A DNA stretch of 64,000 nt from contig NZ_UCNJ01000004.1 of the NCBI RefSeq assembly GCF_900473965.1, positions 61,036-125,035 on the forward strand. The letters run 5' to 3'. The notes under the pieces were generated by a model, which was not told the origin of the DNA, did no database searches, and saw nothing but the letters and a program-made list of their open reading frames with translations. Numbering within the stretch: the first letter of the stretch is position 1; each line of letters opens with the position of its first letter. Source of the stretch: Synechococcus sp. UW179A. Its GTDB lineage: Bacteria > Cyanobacteriota > Cyanobacteriia > PCC-6307 > Cyanobiaceae. Shown here one piece after another: positions 1 through 9,623 of the stretch. Both the position numbers and the translations under genes were made by a program.

Positions 1-1637
<1,637 letters not shown>

Positions 1638-1751
1638 TCAAAGAACACACCGTTCAATAGGCGGGGTTTATTTTTGGGATGTAATGCCAGGAACTCTTGT
1701 CAAAGCTGGAATTTATTGGCACATTGAATGTATCCACTTCACATCAAAACA

Positions 1752-2120
1752 ATGCTAACTGGTGCAGATCTCCTTGCAAAAGTCAAGGACTTAGGAGATG
1801 TCTCCAAGACTGACTTGGCTACAGCCTGTGGTTATGTCTCCCAAAAGAAGGATGGTTCTGACCGTGTGAACTTTACGGCCTTCTACGAGGCACTGCTGAA
1901 CGCAAAGGGCATCGAACTGGGTGGTGGGTCAGCAGGTATTGGCAAGGGTGGAAGGAAGCTTTCCTATACAGCGAAAGTTCAGGGAAACGGTAACTTGCTC
2001 GTCGGTAAGGCCTACACAGCAATGTTGGATCTGAACCCAGGTGATGAATTCGAAATCAAATTGGGTCGTAAAGCGATTCGTCTGATCCCTGTGGGTAGCG
2101 AGGAAGAAGGCGAGGAGTGA
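1752..2120 (+). CDS. AbrB-like transcriptional regulator (cyAbrB type)
   Basis: A protein of 122 residues matching the cyanobacterial AbrB family: N-terminal MLTGADLLAKVKDLGDVSK, then CGYVSQKKDG, the linker GIGKGGRKLSY, and a C-terminal swapped-hairpin type DNA-binding segment with KVQGNGNLLVGKAYTAMLDL and GDEFEIKLGRKAIRLIPVG. Family members bind DNA and modulate nitrogen, carbon and redox responses in cyanobacteria. An ATG 24 nt upstream (1728) would add eight residues, but family proteins usually begin at the LTGADLL segment, so the downstream ATG was chosen. A strong terminator follows at 2144. A decayed second copy lies at 5899-6294. Confidence 0.88.
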   Translation: MLTGADLLAKVKDLGDVSKTDLATACGYVSQKKDGSDRVNFTAFYEALLNAKGIELGGGSAGIGKGGRKLSYTAKVQGNGNLLVGKAYTAMLDLNPGDEFEIKLGRKAIRLIPVGSEEEGEE

Positions 2121-2143
2121 GCTAACTCCAGAACTTTGCATCA

Positions 2144-2184
2144 AAAGACAAGGCAGGTTTGCTCGTCAGCACTGCCTTGTCTTT
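2144..2184 (+). terminator. Intrinsic terminator of abrB
   Basis: A perfect 13-bp inverted repeat, AAAGACAAGGCAG at 2144-2156 and its complement at 2172-2184, with a 15-nt loop. It begins 23 nt after the abrB stop. The T-run after the stem is short, but the stem ends in CTTT. Confidence 0.85.
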
Positions 2185-2308
2185 GCCGCAAAAACAACAA
2201 AGTGGTTGCAAGCCAGGAGGGATCTCTCTACAGACCAACCTTCCGATCTATGAAGCCCCCCCCTGTGGAAGTTAAGCAATCCACAACTCAAGCCAACGCC
2301 GCTGCTCG

Positions 2309-2527
2309 GTGTTGATCCGTGGAGAATTGAACGAAGGCTCTTACTGGGCGAGTGGTCGATACAGAGCGACATCAACATTTGGCGGCATCAGTATCGAGAG
2401 GGGGGATTTCGTTCCTTGCAGAGTGGCTGATTGGAGAGTGATGTTCTCAAAACCAGTAGACAAGCAGGTTGGTCTTGAGATTCCAGAGGTTGCTCAGTGG
2501 AAGCTTGTACCTAGTGACCCGAGATGA
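2309..2527 (+). CDS. Small hypothetical protein
   Basis: A 72-residue open frame from a GTG start. It is not recognised; no transmembrane segment or known motif is seen. The main support is its ATGA overlap with the following peptide gene at 2524, which suggests translational coupling. It could be a chance frame, or the tail of a decayed gene. Confidence 0.33.
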   Translation: MLIRGELNEGSYWASGRYRATSTFGGISIERGDFVPCRVADWRVMFSKPVDKQVGLEIPEVAQWKLVPSDPR

Positions 2528-2832
2528 CTGCTATTACAGAGAAGACCCTGGAAAGGCTGATGACTGAAGAGCAAGCCAAGCAGAAGGACAGGAAGAAAGA
2601 GATGTCGAAGATGGAGCTTGAAGGCATATCCGGCTCTGGGGCTCCCGCACGTGATCGAGCTTCGGGAATAGCCAATCCAATCATTGGTGAAGTCCCTGCT
2701 CCCAATTATTCTCTAACGGTGGAAGATTTAAAGGGTGTATCTGGAGGTGGAGCAGCGAACCAAACGGTCTCGTCTAGAGCAACTAACCCTGTATCTCAGG
2801 ATGTGCTTGACCACCTGGACCCGGACATTTAA
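2524..2832 (+). CDS. Small peptide with two double-glycine leader-like motifs
   Basis: A 102-residue product with no recognised domain. Residues 27-38 (MSKMELEGISGS) and 64-75 (LTVEDLKGVSGG) both fit the consensus of leaders cut by C39-type peptidases: hydrophobic residues at -12, -7 and -4 and Gly at -2. The first is followed by a Gly/Ala/Pro-rich spacer and the second by a 27-residue tail without Cys. It overlaps the upstream frame by ATGA and is followed 20 nt later by another gene with the same kind of doubled motif. Family knowledge supports secretion or processing; the function is unknown. It lacks the Nif11 helical domain present in the leaders elsewhere in this window. Confidence 0.65.
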   Translation: MTAITEKTLERLMTEEQAKQKDRKKEMSKMELEGISGSGAPARDRASGIANPIIGEVPAPNYSLTVEDLKGVSGGGAANQTVSSRATNPVSQDVLDHLDPDI

Positions 2833-2852
2833 ATAGTTATTCATCTATCACT

Positions 2853-3017
2853 ATGGAAGAGCCCAAGGGAAGCAAATCACCTGAACTCAGCGAGAAGGAA
2901 TTAAAGAGGATCGAAGGTGCTGGTTGCGGGTGTGAAGATGTGCCAGAACTCAGCGAGAAGGTGTTAAAAGGTGTTGATGGTGGTGGAACTCATCCAATAG
3001 AACCTTATCTACATTAA
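2853..3017 (+). CDS. 54-residue peptide with tandem double-glycine motifs
   Basis: Read directly from the sequence: an ATG frame of 54 codons ending TAA. It contains two near-copies of one unit, PELSEKELKRIEGAG (residues 10-24) and PELSEKVLKGVDGGG (31-45). They are separated by CGCEDV and followed by the short tail THPIEPYLH. Both units match the -12/-7/-4 hydrophobic and -2/-1 Gly/Ala pattern of C39 peptidase leaders. Cleavage after each would release a tiny Cys-Gly-Cys segment and a decapeptide. The gene lies 20 nt after the 2524-2832 gene, probably in the same transcript. Confidence 0.65.
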   Translation: MEEPKGSKSPELSEKELKRIEGAGCGCEDVPELSEKVLKGVDGGGTHPIEPYLH

Positions 3018-3745
3018 GACAGCGCCTCGCCATTCGATTGACATTCAAAACAGCTATGCCTAGGGCAGTCATGTTTCATACCTTCGATAAATCAGCTGTA
3101 GGAAGGATGTGCTTGAATTGGCGATGCTCCAAAACCACGTAAAAATCAACAATTAGAAATAAAAAAATAACAACCTAATAGAAATAAAGCAAATAATTAA
3201 TTCTTTGAATTCAGCAGCCAGAGATTAAAGAACTCTAGACTCAACGAAGAGAAGCAAGCTCTTCTTAAATGGGTATCATGAATTTTCTGCAGTGATAGAA
3301 ACAGAAAGTTGCGGTGTTTTTTTTCTGATATTCAATGCATTCAATCGTGCTAGGTGGTTAATGATGGTTCAAAAGCGTTTGGACATGAGACAATGAAAAA
3401 GCTCCTGCAATCACGAAGGCTGATGGTGCGCAACCAAGCTCATCCTGAAAACGATAGAGCATTACAGACAAGCAGCAATTCTCATTTATTCCATCAGTAA
3501 CTCCAACACAAAGATCAAAGGTTCTTCTACATTCTATCCATGAGAACTTGTCAACATTAAGCATTTCTTTTTATCGGTTATCAAGATCATTGCAGGGCTC
3601 TTCAGGGTTGAACATAGAAACCGAAGAAATCCAACACTTCCAACAATAGCTAGCGCGTGGAAATCACAAGTTCACTTATGCGTAGTAGGTTACTGTTCAG
3701 GAAATGATGTGAATCCTACCGTTGTACGCAAGCCTAAAATATCGG
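3018..3745. other. AT-rich intergenic stretch without a supported gene
   Basis: A 728-nt stretch with long A/T runs (for example 3160-3210 and 3305-3330). One 68-codon frame exists on the minus strand at 3358-3564 but has no recognisable feature. No RNA gene or repeat was recognised. Confidence 0.5.
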
Positions 3746-5380
3746 TTAAGAAAGAGAATTTAAATCTAAGGTCTTTACGTTATACAGGATAATAACACCA
3801 GGATTTTTATTGATTGGGCTCAATGAAATCACAAGCTTAAGGTTGCCTTCTTGGGTGCGCTCGACTGTAAGTGCTTTGCCCCACTCTTCAGTAGTGGAGA
3901 CCCAAAAAGGATCACCCGCCAGCTCGCTAAGAACCGGCGAGAGCAAAATCCTATCTCCCTCCTCACTATTAAAGTCTTCAATGATTTGAGGACCATCGAT
4001 AAGACCTTTGAGGCCAATGACAAAAACATCTGCACCGGGCCCACCATTCAGGCGGTTGCTGCCCCCATTTCCATCAAGCTTGTCATTGCCGATTCCCCCT
4101 TGCAGGTCATCGTCAAATGCAGAGCCTTGCAAAATGTCGTTACCTTCTACACCCTGAAGGGTGCTGCTCCGGGCAGAGGAAGTGATGAAATCATTGCCTG
4201 ATGTCCCAATATAAAACGACTCTTTCGTTGAAAACACCGTATGAGTAACTGAAGATTTGATTTCTGCTTGAAACTCTTCCAATGTCAGCTCGATGGCTTT
4301 AGCAAGCATTCTGTGCCCGGATTCGGTTGGATGCAGTGAGTCGAAGTAAAGAAAACCTCCTTCGGTTTGTTTTTTTTGAATTGTATGATTCAAATCAGCA
4401 TGGGGAAGTGAATTATAAAGGATTCCATCTTTTTGATCTAGCAGAGCTTCCTGTTGAGCAGGATCGGTTGTATTAATGATTCCATATTTCCTAAAATTTC
4501 CGAGTTTGACACCAAAACGCTCCCAATTGTATTCATACTCACTGTTAAAAGGAATTATAGTGGCATAAGGAAACATTTTTGTGACGGCTTCAGCCATTTG
4601 ATGGGTTTTAGCATAAAGGGTTGAAGCAGCGCCCGAGTGAATTTGTTCTTGCCAACTTGGCGGAAGATCTCTTAGATAAGGAAGGGCATAACTCACACCA
4701 TCGACACTGCCGATAATCGGCGCTCCACTTGAGACCAAGATGATTTTTGCATTGCTATTTCGCAGCAACGAGATCAAATTAGCTTTGCTATTAATAAGGA
4801 TATTCCGAAATCCTGTACGTAGATCCTGTTGATGCAAGACCGTCGCTAGAATGTCGTTTCCACCCCCCCATATCACTACAAGTTCTGCAGAAAGATCTGG
4901 GCTCTCACTTTGAAAATAATGCTCAATCTGTGAACGTATTCCTAGTTTGCTGACTGCATAGGGGGGTTTGAGTAGTTCTTGGGGGAATTGACCAACAGAT
5001 TTCAATAGATCAAAATATGTATTTCGGTCAGTCAAGGCGCCGCCAAGAGCATAGGACGGATTTAAGTCATTTGCTTTAATCGTACTTGGCACACCACCAA
5101 TCAGGCTATTAGCAATCTCTTGACAGGAAGAATTTTGACTGAATGCGCCAAGCGATTGGCGCAAAAAAGTTTGCCAGTTATTATTCGAATGATTAAACGT
5201 TAAACCACTCCATGCAGGGTATGATTTAGGGTAGAGAACATTTTTATACATGGCGGCAGATCTTGAGCCAAAATCGCTCATGCTGTCACCAAATACGGTG
5301 ATTCCCTTTATATTTTTGTGGCCATAGTATAAACTATTGGACCTTTCAATTGGAATTGGCGGAGGGCAGTTGAGATACAT
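3746..5380 (-). CDS. Secreted GDSL-type esterase/lipase with RTX calcium-binding tail
   Basis: A 544-residue protein. The SGNH-hydrolase blocks are all present: GDSMSD (catalytic Ser33), GGGND with Asn175, and FDSLHPTESGH with Asp347 and His350. Residues about 392-455 hold glycine/aspartate nonapeptide repeats such as GTSGNDFIT, GVEGNDILQG and GGIGNDKLDG, the RTX calcium-binding type. There is no N-terminal signal peptide; with the RTX tail this points to type I secretion. The substrate is probably an ester-linked lipid or polymer outside the cell. The gene stands alone with AT-rich flanks and no secretion genes beside it. Confidence 0.88.
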   Translation of the reverse strand: MYLNCPPPIPIERSNSLYYGHKNIKGITVFGDSMSDFGSRSAAMYKNVLYPKSYPAWSGLTFNHSNNNWQTFLRQSLGAFSQNSSCQEIANSLIGGVPSTIKANDLNPSYALGGALTDRNTYFDLLKSVGQFPQELLKPPYAVSKLGIRSQIEHYFQSESPDLSAELVVIWGGGNDILATVLHQQDLRTGFRNILINSKANLISLLRNSNAKIILVSSGAPIIGSVDGVSYALPYLRDLPPSWQEQIHSGAASTLYAKTHQMAEAVTKMFPYATIIPFNSEYEYNWERFGVKLGNFRKYGIINTTDPAQQEALLDQKDGILYNSLPHADLNHTIQKKQTEGGFLYFDSLHPTESGHRMLAKAIELTLEEFQAEIKSSVTHTVFSTKESFYIGTSGNDFITSSARSSTLQGVEGNDILQGSAFDDDLQGGIGNDKLDGNGGSNRLNGGPGADVFVIGLKGLIDGPQIIEDFNSEEGDRILLSPVLSELAGDPFWVSTTEEWGKALTVERTQEGNLKLVISLSPINKNPGVIILYNVKTLDLNSLS

Positions 5381-5898
5381 TTTTTAGGTATGAGATTACT
5401 GATGCGCTAGAGACTGCGGGCTGGGGGTTGGACAATTACTCAACTGTGGAAAGGGGGCCATTAACATACTGACCTAGAGATTATAACTGAGTACAAACAT
5501 TAACTCACATTTGAACAGCTTACACACTCAAACCCCCCTGCCACCACGAGCAATTATTATTAATTCAATCACCCTAAAAAGATCATAAATGAGCCACCGA
5601 TACCTGGCACTAATCAAGACTTAGCAATACAAGTTTTCTTGGTAGATTATAAAGATAAACTCCATGGCCTAGGCCTATCCATTCCAAAACCAGGTTTCGA
5701 AAATTCTTGAGAAGTTAGCTGTATTCCTTCTGCAAGTCAAAAGGAAGCACAAAGTTGTTCCGTTTTGAGCACCTCTGAAGCTCCTGAAGCCTTTTAATTT
5801 CTTGTGAGCTGTTCATTATTCATATGCTCCATATTTCCACTATTTATAATCCTTATCTAGCATTCTCCCACCAGAGACTTTTGCAGTCACAGGAAGAT
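5381..5898. other. Intergenic stretch, no gene seen
   Basis: An AT-rich stretch of 518 nt between the esterase start and the abrB remnant. It presumably holds the esterase promoter, but no convincing hexamer pair was identified. Confidence 0.45.
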
Positions 5899-6294
5899 AT
5901 GGCACCAAATAAATATCTAATTCATCTCAAAGCAATTCTTACTGATGCAGATCTCCTAACAAAAGTAAAGGATTTGGGTAATGTCTCCAAATTGACCTGG
6001 CAACGGCCTGTGGGTATGTCTCCAAGAAGAAAGACGGTTCTGAACGTGTGAACTTCACTAATTATTACTTCGCTTTACTCGAAGCCAAAGGTATAAATGT
6101 TGGAGACGGAACCACAGGTGTTGGCAAAGGAGAGAGGTAGCTTTCCTGCAAAACAACTGTTCAGGGGAACGACAATTACCTTATTGGCAAAGCATACACA
6201 GCAATGTTGAATCTTCAAATTGGCGGCGAGTTTCAGCATTCGACTTGGATAGAAGGCTATTCACCTGATCCCAGTGGGCGGCGAGAAGGAGTGA
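5899..6294 (+). pseudogene. Decayed second copy of abrB
   Basis: The frame opens with MAPNKYLIHLKAILTDADLL and KVKDLGNVSK, then a one-base deletion near 5990 shifts it. The rest of the family sequence continues in another frame, including KKDGSERVNF and LLEAKG. An in-frame TAG at about 6138 replaces a lysine of the conserved GGRKLS segment, followed by VQGNDN-LIGKAYTAML-type sequence. The closing segment before 6294 is scrambled. Nucleotide similarity to 1752-2120 is plain along the whole length, so this is an old duplicate that has lost function. Confidence 0.82.
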
Positions 6295-6958
6295 TCAGGC
6301 TCTCATACCACCAATCTCCATGTAACTCTCTTGAAGCAGCGTTATAAGTCAACGCTTCTTATTTTAATGTTTCCATAGCATATTCCTCGATCTTTGACGA
6401 TGACAGCATTCCAGTTACAGGCAAACTAGAAACTTCCATTGCTTGTATTGATTGTCCCAACGACATTACTGGGTCCGCCATTCCATTTGCCAACATCATT
6501 CCCAAACGGTGATTCAATACTCACCCCTCCGTCTACTATCACCTGTCTTGATTCAAGCAATAATCTACGAATGGAGCTAGACAACATTTTGGTTATAACC
6601 CGGAGAGGCATAACTCTCACACAAACACCTTCTTAACTTCCCGACCAATCATAGTGATATTGTTGTCCCTGTATAAATGAACATCTATCACGGTTTGAGA
6701 GCGTGCGAAGCATTAAACGACCATATGGCGAATATTTAAATGCCTTGCTAACGCTAATCCTAGTGAAACGGTGATCAGAAGCAGAGCCCCCTTGAACTTC
6801 ATCGATCCTTGAGCTGGTCGAGACCTCAGCTGATGTATTTGATCTTGCTGTTCATGGCAGAGCCCATTTGGACCAAAGAGAGGCTTTGGTCATTGACTCT
6901 ATTGGGGGATCACAGAAATAAGTTAAGAAACGATGCTGGTTAGGCTTGAGGGTGTGTC
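6295..6958. other. Intergenic stretch without a supported gene
   Basis: A 664-nt stretch. Overlapping frames of about 64 codons exist on both strands at 6426-6636, but neither has recognisable motifs or a clear ribosome binding site. No tRNA or strong hairpin was recognised. Confidence 0.4.
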
Positions 6959-7156
6959 TTGCCTACCGGCTGGCATTGGTATAAAGACCTCACAGACGAG
7001 CAAAGAAGTCCTTATGGTGACATGATTGAGATAGAGATCTATCTTTCTCCTCCTGATTGCAAACAGCTCGTCAAAGGTCTTACGCGTTTAGGAATCAAGA
7101 ACCCTGAACAACTCAGAAAATGTTATCTGGCCTTATCGGAAGCAGAAGACAACTAA
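6959..7156 (+). CDS. Small hypothetical protein
   Basis: A 65-residue frame from a TTG with a purine-rich stretch (GAGGG) upstream. The composition is protein-like, with balanced charges and the segment PEQLRKCYLALSEAEDN at the C terminus, but no family is recognised. The start codon is uncertain because no in-frame ATG exists. Confidence 0.4.
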   Translation: MPTGWHWYKDLTDEQRSPYGDMIEIEIYLSPPDCKQLVKGLTRLGIKNPEQLRKCYLALSEAEDN

Positions 7157-7175
7157 TCAACGAAGATTGGTAGTT

Positions 7176-7610
7176 TCATTGATTCATGCCCTTTTCAGCA
7201 GTTTCTCTATCAGTGTTTTGACAAGTGCCCGTCATCACCATTTTCAACAAAATATCATCTTGTGATGCAGTGTATTGCATGTTAAAGACTCCAGGAGGAG
7301 AGAACTCTATCAATGCGTTACCTACAACAGTTACTCCATTTTCAACTTCATTGAACTGACCTGTGGCAATACCATTGACAATAGTTGCGTCTTCCCAATC
7401 ACCTGAATTATCACTGGTGAGTCGGCTGTTGATGGTATCTATCTTGTAAAAACCTTCAGTTGCCAAGTCTCTCTTCTCCAAAACCTCATTCGTGCTTGCC
7501 TGGATAGTAGTTTCCGTCGCTTTTACATCACATTCCAAATAGATGAGGCCTTCAGCAATGGCAGGTGATGCTGAAAGAAGCAGAGCAACAAGGAAGATTG
7601 TTAGTTTCAT
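7176..7610 (-). CDS. Exported small protein, third gene of a three-gene operon
   Basis: A 144-residue protein with a clear signal peptide (MKLTIFLVALLLSASPAIA, cleavage after AIA). The mature part has Cys27 and a Cys near the C terminus in GTCQN, which could form a disulfide. It is a paralogue of the gene just upstream (7610-8044): both share the order signal peptide, LIYLEC/FLYVSC, PPG segment and a late Cys. Its ATG overlaps the upstream TAA, so the two are probably translationally coupled. The function is unknown; periplasmic or secreted location is inferred from the signal peptide. Confidence 0.72.
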   Translation of the reverse strand: MKLTIFLVALLLSASPAIAEGLIYLECDVKATETTIQASTNEVLEKRDLATEGFYKIDTINSRLTSDNSGDWEDATIVNGIATGQFNEVENGVTVVGNALIEFSPPGVFNMQYTASQDDILLKMVMTGTCQNTDRETAEKGMNQ

Positions 7611-8044
7611 TATTTTGAGGCCTCATCAAAGGCAGATGAGTCAATCTCTGTACATACACCCTCTCCCTTAATCACCTGATACTCTGTCTTGCTCTTATAC
7701 CAATTGTGCACTGTGGCTGGGCCTGGTGGGTTTAATGGCATTACTCCTCTTACTTGAGCCCTGAAACCCGTTTCATTGAATTTATTGTCTTGGATAATCT
7801 GATTCCCTTCAATACGAATATCACTCCATTCTGCATTCGTATTACTCCTTAACTTCATGCTTGTTAAATCGACTTTGAACAATAAGGTATTGACCGACAA
7901 AGGCTCTTCGTAAATCACCTTACCCGATGGTAGAGCAGTTTTCTTGTTAGTTCCATTCATCTTACAGGACACATAAAGGAAGTCGTCAGCTACAGCGGGT
8001 ATTACTGAGAGGAGTAGAGAACCAATGAGAATTGGGAGTTTCAT
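7610..8044 (-). CDS. Exported small protein, second gene of a three-gene operon
   Basis: A 144-residue protein starting MKLPILIGSLLLSVIPAVA, a typical signal peptide. An in-frame ATG 24 nt upstream is ignored because it would bury the signal peptide. The mature part contains FLYVSCKM, a PPGP segment and a late Cys in GEGVC, matching the layout of its downstream paralogue. It overlaps the upstream gene stop by ATGA and the downstream start by TAATG. No enzymatic motif is seen. Confidence 0.72.
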   Translation of the reverse strand: MKLPILIGSLLLSVIPAVADDFLYVSCKMNGTNKKTALPSGKVIYEEPLSVNTLLFKVDLTSMKLRSNTNAEWSDIRIEGNQIIQDNKFNETGFRAQVRGVMPLNPPGPATVHNWYKSKTEYQVIKGEGVCTEIDSSAFDEASK

Positions 8045-8337
8045 AACGAACAGCCTTGACTTTTCCATTCATTCAAAGCTTGAATAAATCCTGGTTGGCT
8101 AATAATAGCGTCATTGAACATTGTTTCTTTGAAAAGATCTATTCCAGACTGACTAATCATTCCCCTATCTTGAAGCGTGCATATTACTGCCAATGATGAA
8201 TGTATAGACAAATATCCGCAGGAGTTCTGAGTTTTCTCGCTTGGAGAACACACCCAATTCATTTCCTCTCGATGGTCAAGTGAATATGCAGGTGATGCTG
8301 AAAGAAGCAGAGCACCGAAGAGGGTGAGGTATTTCAT
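8041..8337 (-). CDS. Exported small Cys-containing protein, first gene of the operon
   Basis: A 98-residue protein starting MKYLTLFGALLLSASPAYS, a signal peptide. The mature part has four Cys, in WVCSPS, NSCGYL, VICTLQ and the C-terminal GCSL, compatible with two disulfides. The upstream in-frame ATG at 8376 lies inside a repeated sequence (8341-8378) and would add a non-signal extension, so the internal ATG was chosen. A 27-bp block of its signal-peptide coding sequence (8288-8314) is identical to 7561-7587 in the third operon gene, evidence of gene conversion or duplication. Confidence 0.68.
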   Translation of the reverse strand: MKYLTLFGALLLSASPAYSLDHREEMNWVCSPSEKTQNSCGYLSIHSSLAVICTLQDRGMISQSGIDLFKETMFNDAIISQPGFIQALNEWKSQGCSL

Positions 8338-8340
8338 ATC

Positions 8341-8378
8341 AATAGGATAGAGGCGACTCCCTATTCCATCTACCACCT
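8341..8378. repeat. Direct repeat copy 1, upstream of a minus-strand gene
   Basis: About 38 nt, repeated at 9445-9482. The last 29 nt (8350-8378) differ from the second copy by one base. Both copies sit directly upstream of minus-strand genes (starts at 8337 and 9415), so the repeat may carry promoter or leader signals. Confidence 0.75.
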
Positions 8379-8415
8379 AAAAAGTTCAGTGAGTGAGATA
8401 TACCTAGAGGTAGGA

Positions 8416-8580
8416 ATGGAGACTGAGGTGGTGAAGACCTTTCAGGTGGGAGTGCTCGTGGTCATTTTTCTAGTCGCCGTTGTGATGGTGGGAGTGGAAC
8501 AAGGTAAAGAACCAAGCATGGATAGACCAACCGATACCAAGGGAGAACTGGAACGCCTCAAGGAGGAAAGGCAGAACTAA
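8416..8580 (+). CDS. Small single-span membrane protein
   Basis: A 54-residue protein starting METEVVKTF, with one hydrophobic helix (VGVLVVIFLVAVVMVGV) and a charged tail rich in Glu, Lys and Arg. The start at 8416 is supported by the ribosome binding site AGAGGTAGG just upstream; a GTG nine codons earlier is possible. The function is unknown. It is followed 26 nt later by another membrane-anchored protein. Confidence 0.5.
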   Translation: METEVVKTFQVGVLVVIFLVAVVMVGVEQGKEPSMDRPTDTKGELERLKEERQN

Positions 8581-8606
8581 AGTGCCTTTACATCGATTGA
8601 GAAGGT

Positions 8607-8936
8607 TTGACTGCTGTCTTTCTAGTGTCCTCGTTCGTACTGGCAGTTCTCTTCTTGAATGAGAGGGATGCCTCGAACAAAGCAGTCGAAGCGAAGGAGA
8701 GAGCAATCAAGAACTACAGAGGAGCAGAGAGATGGTTTGTCACTGCCATGTCTATGGCAAGCAATGAACAAGAGATAGTAGATGGACTTAAAAAGATTGA
8801 GAAGGTGGAGAAGAGGAGATGGGATAAAGAGTGGCATTCAGAGAGCAATACCAAGATGAGTGTGGAAGACCAAAAGTATGTCGATATCTCTATGCTCGGG
8901 CATCTGCTTAAGATTCTGAGTAATAAGAAGGCATAG
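8607..8936 (+). CDS. Membrane-anchored hypothetical protein
   Basis: A 109-residue frame from TTG preceded by GAGAAGG. Residues about 2-17 form a hydrophobic anchor; the rest is strongly charged and helical (KAVEAKERAIKN, GLKKIEKVEKRRW), a possible coiled coil. Not recognised. Probably co-transcribed with 8416-8580. Confidence 0.5.
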   Translation: MTAVFLVSSFVLAVLFLNERDASNKAVEAKERAIKNYRGAERWFVTAMSMASNEQEIVDGLKKIEKVEKRRWDKEWHSESNTKMSVEDQKYVDISMLGHLLKILSNKKA

Positions 8937-8950
8937 AGATTGGCAATTGC

Positions 8951-9415
8951 TCAACCATATCGATTCCTATATGACTCCAGTATTCCTATAAGTTCCTCAG
9001 CATTTTTACCATAACATTCACTGAATGAACGCATCTGGTTATCATGATTCATCCAGAAGCTCACAAACTCCGTCTTACTTTTGGATAAGCCTGCGCCATG
9101 CTGCACAGTCGTAATCCCAAACCGATTGATGTCACTCCAGCGATAATAAAACTTTCGAAACATCACCTTATTTCGTATGCCATCTGGCCCTAATTTCAAC
9201 CAACTACTATCAGGCCAGAGTGTCAGTATGGATATCAGAATTCCTAAGCCGCCCAGCACGCAGATGAATAGTCCAAGCAATGTTTCAGTGTCGTGATCTC
9301 CTATTAGGAAGATCCCCATTACAATAAAGATGAAGCAGAGCAGTAACACCAACAACCATTTAATTTTGTTGGGATAAAGCGTCATGGACTCTGGAAGGAA
9401 TTCTGGTTGATTCAC
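8951..9415 (-). CDS. Two-span membrane protein, PH-like cytoplasmic part
   Basis: A 154-residue protein. Two hydrophobic helices (about residues 19-38 and 46-66) are followed by a soluble segment, WLKLGPDGIRNKVMFRKF, YYRWSDINRFGI and a C-terminal helix. This layout (membrane hairpin, then a Gly-x-Arg-x-Lys beta segment and W-x-D-I) resembles bacterial PH-like membrane proteins, an inference from pattern only. The repeat at 9445-9482 lies upstream. Confidence 0.55.
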   Translation of the reverse strand: MNQPEFLPESMTLYPNKIKWLLVLLLCFIFIVMGIFLIGDHDTETLLGLFICVLGGLGILISILTLWPDSSWLKLGPDGIRNKVMFRKFYYRWSDINRFGITTVQHGAGLSKSKTEFVSFWMNHDNQMRSFSECYGKNAEELIGILESYRNRYG

Positions 9416-9444
9416 AAGCCTTAGTGTGCTCCCAACAGCTGTTC

Positions 9445-9482
9445 ATAAGGTTAGAGACGACTCCCTATTCCATCTACCACCT
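9445..9482. repeat. Direct repeat copy 2
   Basis: Second copy of the repeat at 8341-8378, 30 nt upstream of the minus-strand start at 9415. Confidence 0.75.
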
Positions 9483-9516
9483 GAAGAGGGACTCTTGGGA
9501 CATGAACGCATAAAGA

Positions 9517-9547
9517 AAGAGGAGGGCAAGAGCAAGACCCTCCTCTT
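9517..9547 (-). terminator. Intrinsic terminator of the 9624-9782 peptide gene
   Basis: Stem AAGAGGAGGG (9517-9526) pairs with CCCTCCTCTT (9538-9547). On the minus strand the stem is followed by CTTTCTTTAT, a fair T-tract. It lies 77 nt beyond the stop of the peptide gene. Because the flanks are A-rich on one side and T-rich on the other, it may work in both directions. Confidence 0.75.
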
Positions 9548-9623
9548 TTCTTGTGTCCACCGAAGAAAGGAAATAAATGTTCGGTGCGCCGGAACGATAT
9601 AAACCAGCACCACTATTTATTAC

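Noticed and set aside
3358..3564. 68-codon minus-strand frame in AT-rich spacer
   Set aside because: No ribosome binding site, motif or context; AT-rich chance frames of this length are common.
6426..6636. Overlapping frames on both strands in the spacer
   Set aside because: Neither has recognisable features. The minus-strand frame has an isolated VDGG, but the hydrophobic positions needed for a double-glycine leader do not fit.
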